Part shown: one piece after another, positions 58,978 to 64,000 of the stretch
Layout of the letters: each line of letters opens with the position of its first letter
Position numbering within the stretch: position 1 is the stretch's first letter
Source: Malaciobacter mytili LMG 24559
GTDB taxonomy: Bacteria; Campylobacterota; Campylobacteria; Campylobacterales; Arcobacteraceae
Length of the DNA stretch: 64,000 nucleotides
NCBI RefSeq assembly: GCF_003346775.1
Contig: NZ_CP031219.1
Span: forward strand, 248,001-312,000
Direction: 5' to 3'
Translations under genes and position numbers: made by a program
Notes under the pieces: model-generated
Seen by the model: only the letters and a program-made list of their open reading frames with translations
Told to the model about the DNA's origin: nothing
Database searches by the model: none

Positions 58978-59447
58978 TGGCAAAGCAAACAAGTAAAAAT
59001 TTAGTTTTTAAAAATAAAAAAGCTTTTCATGATTATATGATACTTGATACTTATGAAGCAGGTGTTGTATTAGAAGGTAGTGAAGTAAAAGCAATAAGAG
59101 ATGGAAGAGTTAATTTAAAAGATAGTTTTATTAGAATAATTAAAAATGAAGTTTTTGTTCTAAATATGCATATTACACATATGAGTACAACCCATACATC
59201 TTATAGACCAGATGAAAGAAGAAGTAGAAAGCTTTTATTGCATAGAAAAGAAATAGATAAAATGTACACTAAAGTGACAAAAGATGGAATTACTTTAGTT
59301 CCTTTAAAACTTTATTTCAATTCAAAAAATATGGTAAAAATGCAAATTGCAACAGCACAAGGTAAAAAGTTGCATGATAAAAGAGAAGATTTAAAACAAA
59401 AAACAATGCAAAGAGAGACACAAATTGCATTAAAGAACTGGAAATAG
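58977..59447 (+). CDS. smpB: SsrA-binding protein SmpB
   Basis: Carries tmRNA to stalled ribosomes in trans-translation. 156 residues with [30 protein letters not shown] region, the [10 protein letters not shown] block, and the basic tail with [15 protein letters not shown]. Last gene of the truB unit; the tmRNA gene itself is not in this window. Confidence 0.95.
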   Translation: MAKQTSKNLVFKNKKAFHDYMILDTYEAGVVLEGSEVKAIRDGRVNLKDSFIRIIKNEVFVLNMHITHMSTTHTSYRPDERRSRKLLLHRKEIDKMYTKVTKDGITLVPLKLYFNSKNMVKMQIATAQGKKLHDKREDLKQKTMQRETQIALKNWK

Positions 59448-59456
59448 GTTGATTTT

Positions 59457-59490
59457 ATAATAAAAAGTATTTCTTTTTGTATTATTTAAA
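59457..59490 (+). terminator. Hairpin after smpB
   Basis: ATAATAAAAAG (from 59457) pairs with CTTTTTGTATTAT (to about 59486) with one bulge, just after the stop codon and before the cco promoter region. Confidence 0.5.
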
Positions 59491-59605
59491 TAAACCTTAA
59501 AAAAAAATATCAATTATTAAGCTTAACTTTATTGAGTTTTAGCTAAGATTTTTTTAAGTGACAAACCTGTGACTTGATATATAAAAAATTAGTAGGAGGA
59601 GATTG

Positions 59606-61075
59606 ATGCAAAACGGTGCACGAATTGAGTACGATTACTCAGTTGCAAAAGCCTTTACATTTGCAACAATTTTGTTTGGTATCATTGGTATGACAATTGG
59701 TGTTGTATTAGCATTTCAATTGGCGTTTCCTGGGTTAAACAACCTTGCAGGGGAATATGGTACTTTTAGTAGATTAAGACCATTACATACAAATGGTGTT
59801 GCATTTGGTTTTACACTTAGTGGTATTTTTGCTTCTTGGTATTATATTGGACAAAGAGTATTAAAGGTTTCTTTAAAGGAATCTCCATTCTTAATGACAA
59901 TAGCAAAGCTACACTTTGTGTTATATTTTATAACAATTCTTTTAGCAGTTGTAACTTTATTTATGGGTATTACAACTTCAAAAGAGTATGCTGAATTAGA
60001 GTGGCCTATCGACCTTTTAGTGGTTGTTTGGTGGGTATTATGGGGTATTTCTATTTTTGGACTTATTGGAATTAGAAGAGAAAGAACTCTATATATTTCT
60101 ATTTGGTATTTTATTGCTTCATTTATTACAGTTGCAATGTTATACTTATTTAATAATATGGAAGTACCTACATATTTTGCTTCTGGTGGTTATGGTTCAT
60201 GGATTCACTCTGTGTCTATGTACTCAGGAACAAATGATGCGTTAGTACAATGGTGGTATGGACACAATGCGGTTGGATTTGTATTTACAGTTCCAATTAT
60301 TGCAATGATTTATTATTTCTTACCAAAAGAGTCTGGACAAAATGTTTACTCATATAAGTTATCTATTTTAGCTTTCTGGGGATTACTATTTGTTTACTTA
60401 TGGGCTGGTGGACACCACTTAATTTATTCAACTGTTCCAGATTGGATGCAAACTATGGGTTCTGTAATGTCAGTTGTTTTAATTTTACCATCATGGGGAT
60501 CAGCAATTAATATGCTTTTAACTATGAAAGGTGAGTGGCAACAATTACAAACAAACACATTAATTAAGTTTATGATTCTAGCTTCAACTTTCTATATGTT
60601 ATCAACAATTGAAGGACCAATTCAATCAATTAAATCTGTTAATGCAATTGCACACTTTACAGATTGGATTCCAGGTCACGTTCATGATGGTGTATTAGGT
60701 TGGTTAGTATTTATGATTATGGCTGCTTTATATCATATGGCACCAAGAATGTATGGAAGAGAAATCTACTCAAAATCTTTAATGGATACTCAATTCTGGT
60801 TACAAACTACAGGTATTGTATTATACTTTACTTCAATGTGGATTGCAGGTATTACACAAGGTATGATGTGGAGAGCTTATGATGAGTACGGTTCATTAGT
60901 TTACTCATTTATTGATACAGTTACTGTATTACAACCATACTATACAATTAGAGCTGTTGGTGGGTTAATGTACCTAATTGGATTCTTTATGTTTGCTTAT
61001 AACATGTATAAAACTGCAACTGCAGGTAGAATACTTGATAAAGAACCAGTAAATGCAACACCTGTAGCAGCTTAA
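59606..61075 (+). CDS. ccoN: cbb3-type cytochrome c oxidase subunit I
   Basis: Catalytic subunit of the high-affinity oxygen reductase used in microaerobic respiration. 489 residues, twelve membrane segments, with heme and copper ligands in RPLHTNGVAFGF, YGHNAVGF, AGGHHLIYS and WIPGHVHDGVLGW. The start ATG 59606 is preferred to TTG 59603, given the strong AGGAGGA site ending at 59600. First gene of the ccoNOQP operon. No convincing FNR box upstream (only TTGAT followed by ATATAAAA). Confidence 0.97.
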   Translation: MQNGARIEYDYSVAKAFTFATILFGIIGMTIGVVLAFQLAFPGLNNLAGEYGTFSRLRPLHTNGVAFGFTLSGIFASWYYIGQRVLKVSLKESPFLMTIAKLHFVLYFITILLAVVTLFMGITTSKEYAELEWPIDLLVVVWWVLWGISIFGLIGIRRERTLYISIWYFIASFITVAMLYLFNNMEVPTYFASGGYGSWIHSVSMYSGTNDALVQWWYGHNAVGFVFTVPIIAMIYYFLPKESGQNVYSYKLSILAFWGLLFVYLWAGGHHLIYSTVPDWMQTMGSVMSVVLILPSWGSAINMLLTMKGEWQQLQTNTLIKFMILASTFYMLSTIEGPIQSIKSVNAIAHFTDWIPGHVHDGVLGWLVFMIMAALYHMAPRMYGREIYSKSLMDTQFWLQTTGIVLYFTSMWIAGITQGMMWRAYDEYGSLVYSFIDTVTVLQPYYTIRAVGGLMYLIGFFMFAYNMYKTATAGRILDKEPVNATPVAA

Positions 61076-61090
61076 GAAAAGGGGTAAATA

Positions 61091-61774
61091 ATGTTTCATT
61101 GGTTAGAACAAAGACCGTTTTTCTTCGCGGTATTAGTATTTGTATTTGTTTCATTTGCAGGTATTATTGAAGTAATTCCTGATTTCGCTAAACAAAGTAG
61201 ACCAACAGTTGGTACAAAACCTTATTCAGTGTTAGAGTTAGCAGGTAGACATGTATATATTAAAGATTCATGTAATGCTTGTCACTCTCAATTAATCAGA
61301 CCATTTAAATCTGAAACTGATAGATATGGTATGTACTCTTTATCTGGTGAGTATGCTTATGATAGACCATTTTTATGGGGATCAAAAAGAACTGGTCCAG
61401 ATTTAATGAGAGTTGGAAACTACAGAACTACAGATTGGCATGAAAATCATATGATGAATCCTGCTTCTGTTGTTCCTGGAACTGTTATGCCAGCTTATCC
61501 ACACCAATTTGATAATATTGCTGATTTAGATACAGCTTATGCTGAAGCTTTAACAGTTAAAAATGTATTTAATACTCCATATGACCAAGATTTAGATGGC
61601 GATGGACAAATTGATGTAAAACTTGGTAATTATGAAGATGCAATTGCTGCTGCTAAAGAAGAAGCAAAAGCTATTGCTGCTGATATGAAAAACCAAAAAG
61701 TAAAAGATGCCGTAGCTAACGGTCAAGTTCCTGAGATTGTTGCATTAATTGCATATTTAAATTCTTTAAAATAA
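61091..61774 (+). CDS. ccoO: cbb3-type cytochrome c oxidase subunit II
   Basis: Mono-heme c subunit. 227 residues: one membrane segment (about 11-30), the heme motif CNACH (C61, C64, H65), and a methionine ligand in PGTVMPAYP. Contains the DQDLDGDGQIDVKLGN insertion, which looks like an EF-hand-type calcium loop. Confidence 0.96.
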   Translation: MFHWLEQRPFFFAVLVFVFVSFAGIIEVIPDFAKQSRPTVGTKPYSVLELAGRHVYIKDSCNACHSQLIRPFKSETDRYGMYSLSGEYAYDRPFLWGSKRTGPDLMRVGNYRTTDWHENHMMNPASVVPGTVMPAYPHQFDNIADLDTAYAEALTVKNVFNTPYDQDLDGDGQIDVKLGNYEDAIAAAKEEAKAIAADMKNQKVKDAVANGQVPEIVALIAYLNSLK

Positions 61775-61783
61775 GAGGATATT

Positions 61784-62014
61784 ATGGATAACGAGGCTCT
61801 ACTGAATCTTCAAGGTTATTTGAAGTTTTTTTTAATACTAATAGTATTTGTAGTTTTTTACTCTTATGCTTTTTCTATATATAGAAGGGATAAAAAGGGT
61901 GAAAGAGATTTTGAAAAATACTCTAATCTTGTTCATGACGATTCTGTAAAGTCTGATCCTCTTGAAGAAAGAAACAATAATAAAGAGATAAACGAGAAGG
62001 AGAGTATCAAATGA
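61784..62014 (+). CDS. ccoQ: cbb3-type cytochrome c oxidase subunit IV
   Basis: A 76-residue accessory subunit with one membrane segment (about 13-32, LKFFLILIVFVVFYSYAF) and a charged tail, RRDKKGERDFEKYSNLVHDD. Place and shape fit CcoQ; it helps stability of the complex. Overlaps ccoP by four bases. Confidence 0.88.
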   Translation: MDNEALLNLQGYLKFFLILIVFVVFYSYAFSIYRRDKKGERDFEKYSNLVHDDSVKSDPLEERNNNKEINEKESIK

Positions 62015-62901
62015 AATCTATGGTAATAGGTGGAATTATTCTTATCATCGCTCTAATAGCAGGAACTTACTTTGTAGCAGGTGATGCTTTTAATAGTGAT
62101 GATTATATCAATAGCTTAACAATGCTTGGTGCAATTGCGATTATTACAATTACTGTATTCGTTGCATTAAAGTATGTTAATCAAATTAAAAATGATAAAG
62201 CAACTGGAGAATTAGCTGAAGATAACTGGGATGGAATTGGTGAATATAAAAATCCAATTCCAACTGGTTGGGGATTAGCTTTTATTGGTGTATTAGTTTG
62301 GTTATTCTGGTATTGGTCATTTGGTTATCCAACAAATGGATTTTCACAAATTGGTCAATGGAATGAAGAAACAATTGAATATAATAAAAAGTTTGCATCT
62401 AAATGGGAAAATCCAAGTGATGAAACTTTAACAGCAATGGGTGAATCACTTTTCTTAGTTCAATGTGCTCCTTGTCACGGTGTTGATGCTGAGGGAATTG
62501 GTGGAAAAGCTCAAAACTTAACTCACAGAATGTCAAAAGAGTCTGTAGAGGATGTAATTAGAAATGGTGCAAATAATTTCAAAGCTGAATACCCAGCTGG
62601 AATGCCTCCTATGATGTTAAGTGATGATGCTGAAATTGATGCAGTATCTTCTTATGTTGCAGGTGGATTCAAAGGTGAACAACCAGCAGCATTTGGTGTT
62701 TGTGCTGGATGTCATGGTGCTGATGGAAAAGGAATTGATTATGTTGCTCCAAATATTGTTTCATATGATGATGCAGTTGTAATGGCAACATTAACAAATG
62801 GTAAAAAAGGTAGCATTGGTATTATGCCAAGCTTTAAAGGTAGATTAAACCCTACTCAAGAAAAAGCTTTAGCTACATATATTAGAAGTTTAGGAGAGTA
62901 A
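62011..62901 (+). CDS. ccoP: cbb3-type cytochrome c oxidase subunit III, di-heme
   Basis: Electron-entry subunit. 296 residues: two membrane segments (about 4-23, 38-55 with a further hydrophobic stretch at 86-104), and two heme c motifs CAPCH (C152, C155, H156) and CAGCH (C231, C234, H235). Methionine ligands lie in AGMPPMML and GIMPSF. Overlaps ccoQ; the DUF4006 gene follows after one base. Confidence 0.96.
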   Translation: MKSMVIGGIILIIALIAGTYFVAGDAFNSDDYINSLTMLGAIAIITITVFVALKYVNQIKNDKATGELAEDNWDGIGEYKNPIPTGWGLAFIGVLVWLFWYWSFGYPTNGFSQIGQWNEETIEYNKKFASKWENPSDETLTAMGESLFLVQCAPCHGVDAEGIGGKAQNLTHRMSKESVEDVIRNGANNFKAEYPAGMPPMMLSDDAEIDAVSSYVAGGFKGEQPAAFGVCAGCHGADGKGIDYVAPNIVSYDDAVVMATLTNGKKGSIGIMPSFKGRLNPTQEKALATYIRSLGE

Positions 62902-62902
62902 T

Positions 62903-63142
62903 ATGGCTGGAAATTCTCAAATGAATGAAAATGAAAGAGGGTTATTTTCTCTTCTTCATGGAATTACAGGTATGTTAATTGCAACAGTATTATTACTTAC
63001 TATATTAGGTGTATTAACTTACGGTGCAATTACTGTTCAACAAAATGAAGCAACTAACTTCTATAAAGTTAATCAAGATTTAAATGCATTAAAAGCAAAT
63101 AGTCAAGATAACCTTAAACATTATGAATTAGTTGGGAAATAA
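62903..63142 (+). CDS. DUF4006-type small membrane protein of the cco operon
   Basis: 79 residues with one membrane segment (about 21-46). NERGLFSLLHGITGMLIAT and the trailing helix fit the DUF4006 family, which is found next to cbb3 oxidase genes in Campylobacterota. Function unknown; a role in oxidase assembly or stability is inferred from location. Confidence 0.8.
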   Translation: MAGNSQMNENERGLFSLLHGITGMLIATVLLLTILGVLTYGAITVQQNEATNFYKVNQDLNALKANSQDNLKHYELVGK

Positions 63143-63152
63143 GGGGAAAGCT

Positions 63153-63245
63153 ATGGACAAAATTATTGGAATTTTATTATTAGCTTCAGCAGTTTACTCT
63201 GCGTATTTATCTTTCTTCGATTCTACTAGAGTGTTTGTTGGATAA
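63153..63245 (+). CDS. 30-residue membrane peptide in the cco operon
   Basis: ATG at 63153, preceded by AAGGGGAAAG, opens a frame of 30 codons: MDKIIGILLLASAVYSAYLS and a short tail FFDSTRVFVG, ending TAA at 63245. One hydrophobic helix covers residues 4-21. The next gene's ATG follows at once (63246), which supports tight coupling. It could be a small oxidase subunit such as CcoM-like peptides; unproven. Confidence 0.7.
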   Translation: MDKIIGILLLASAVYSAYLSFFDSTRVFVG

Positions 63246-63878
63246 ATGAAAGCTTTAAAACTTACAAAAATGGCAGTGCTTTTTGCACTGTCATTTTTTA
63301 TATCATCAAATCTATTCGCATCTGAACATATTTTAAGTAATGATGGGCTTATTGATAAAAGAGCAATTGAAAAAATTGAAGAAATTGCCCTTGAAGCTAA
63401 AAATAAATTGGGTGTAAATATCTACGTATATGCAAAACAGAGTTTAGGTCTTGAAGAGAATATATCTACAAAAGATAAAATTGAGTTTATAAAAAATCAA
63501 GAAAAAGAGCTTGTACAAGTATTAAAAAAACCATATGTTTTATTAACTATTTCAGTTGATGATACACATGTAAATTTAGTTGTGTCTTCACAATTAAAAG
63601 ATATTGTTGATAAAAATGATATTTTAAACGGATATGTTGTACCATTATTGGCTTCAAAAGATAAAAACTCAGTATTTGCAAAAGTAAGTGCTGCTGTACT
63701 AAATGGTTATGCTGCAATTGCAGATACAATTGCCAAAAGTAAAGATATTAAATTAGAATCTAGTATTGGAAATTCTGGAAGAGTTGCTGGAACTATCTGG
63801 AAAGTATTTATGTACACACTAGTTATAATTGGATTATTTTTATATGTATATGCTGTTTTAAGAAAAAGAAAAAATTAG
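63246..63878 (+). CDS. TPM-domain-like membrane protein of the cco operon
   Basis: 210 residues: signal peptide (about 1-25, ending LFA), a periplasmic domain (about 26-175) with LSNDGLIDKRAIEKIEEIA and KLGVNIYVYAK, then a membrane segment (about 182-203) and a basic tail. The pattern resembles TPM (TLP18.3/Psb32) domains of photosystem and respiratory quality-control proteins. Located after ccoNOQP, so an assembly role is plausible but not shown. Confidence 0.7.
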   Translation: MKALKLTKMAVLFALSFFISSNLFASEHILSNDGLIDKRAIEKIEEIALEAKNKLGVNIYVYAKQSLGLEENISTKDKIEFIKNQEKELVQVLKKPYVLLTISVDDTHVNLVVSSQLKDIVDKNDILNGYVVPLLASKDKNSVFAKVSAAVLNGYAAIADTIAKSKDIKLESSIGNSGRVAGTIWKVFMYTLVIIGLFLYVYAVLRKRKN

Positions 63879-63888
63879 GAAATATTTT

Positions 63889-64000
63889 ATGAAAAGAAAT
63901 TACTGGCCACTGTTTTTTGTTGCTATTTTTGGTTTTACATTCTATATGATTGTATGGACAATCTATTCTGCAATAAAAGTTCCAGTACATGAAGATGATG
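63889..64000 (+). CDS. Start of a FixH/CcoH-like protein, cut by the window edge
   Basis: ATG at 63889 with AGGAA ribosome-binding site; 37 residues are visible, starting MKRNYWPLFFVAIFGFTFYM. One membrane helix (about 5-28) is followed by a periplasmic start, IKVPVHEDD. Position behind the cbb3 genes and the WP-led membrane segment suggest FixH/CcoH, an assembly factor, but the diagnostic part lies beyond the window. Confidence 0.5.
   Translation, partial: MKRNYWPLFFVAIFGFTFYMIVWTIYSAIKVPVHEDD

Noticed and set aside
59520-59605. Possible FNR-type box (TTGATATATAAAA) before ccoN
   Set aside because: Only the left half matches TTGAT-N4-ATCAA, and AT-rich DNA gives such half sites by chance.

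Overview
The window is a piece of a low-GC chromosome from the phylum Campylobacterota, most likely the family Arcobacteraceae. The 16S rRNA sequence, the very AT-rich third codon positions, and the gene orders nadD-gap-pgk-tpiA-fabI, lysA-HAD-pheA-hisC and ccoNOQP-DUF4006 all point there; the genus cannot be settled by eye. No plasmid, prophage, transposase or CRISPR array was seen.

Layout. 1-1.7 kb: an AraC-type regulator, then a tRNA cluster (Pro, His, Arg, Leu, Gly and a second identical Arg) behind a near-consensus sigma-70 promoter. 2.0-7.6 kb: a complete rRNA operon 16S-tRNA-Ile-tRNA-Ala-23S-5S with promoter, processing stalks and terminator. 7.6-8.46 kb: non-coding DNA full of decayed inverted repeats. 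8.5-12.4 kb: response regulator, PAS-GGDEF diguanylate cyclase, DksA-like protein, TruD. 12.4-17.4 kb (minus strand): a four-gene Mla/MCE lipid-transport operon, and a YfgM-like/BamB-like pair. 17.5-22.7 kb: CtpA-type protease, purCSQ, an unrecognised membrane protein, PlsC and the fluoride channel CrcB. 22.7-24 kb: an XRE-type regulator and a 677-bp AT-rich gap holding a strong palindrome. 23.9-26.7 kb: tatA, argS, a 39-residue membrane peptide, rsfS, nadD. 26.8-36.8 kb: glycolysis (gap, pgk, tpiA), fabI, lysA, pheA, hisC, dxs. 36.8-45 kb: tautomerase, Maf, PanE, two tandem AEC transporters separated by a lipoprotein gene, an NlpC/P60 lipoprotein, a small membrane protein and alaS. 45-51.7 kb: trxA, a histidine kinase/response regulator pair, an AGCS amino-acid symporter, trxB, dapB. 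51.8-59.4 kb: purF, a radical SAM protein, LysR regulator, UvrD-type helicase, truB, ispE, smpB. 59.6-64 kb: the cbb3 cytochrome oxidase operon ccoNOQP with four small downstream genes, the last cut by the window edge.

Most of the window is housekeeping: central carbon metabolism, purine, aromatic, lysine and isoprenoid synthesis, translation, envelope maintenance and microaerobic respiration. The observations most worth following are non-coding. A dispersed repeat family (CCAGAC...GTCTGG hairpin with a CTAGATGAAAAA flank) occurs after the rRNA operon and again right after a response regulator stop codon at 48.35 kb. A 19-bp-arm palindrome lies upstream of the XRE regulator, a 40-nt hairpin lies in the mla leader, and paired inverted motifs precede the AEC locus. 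No convincing wholly new multi-gene system was found.
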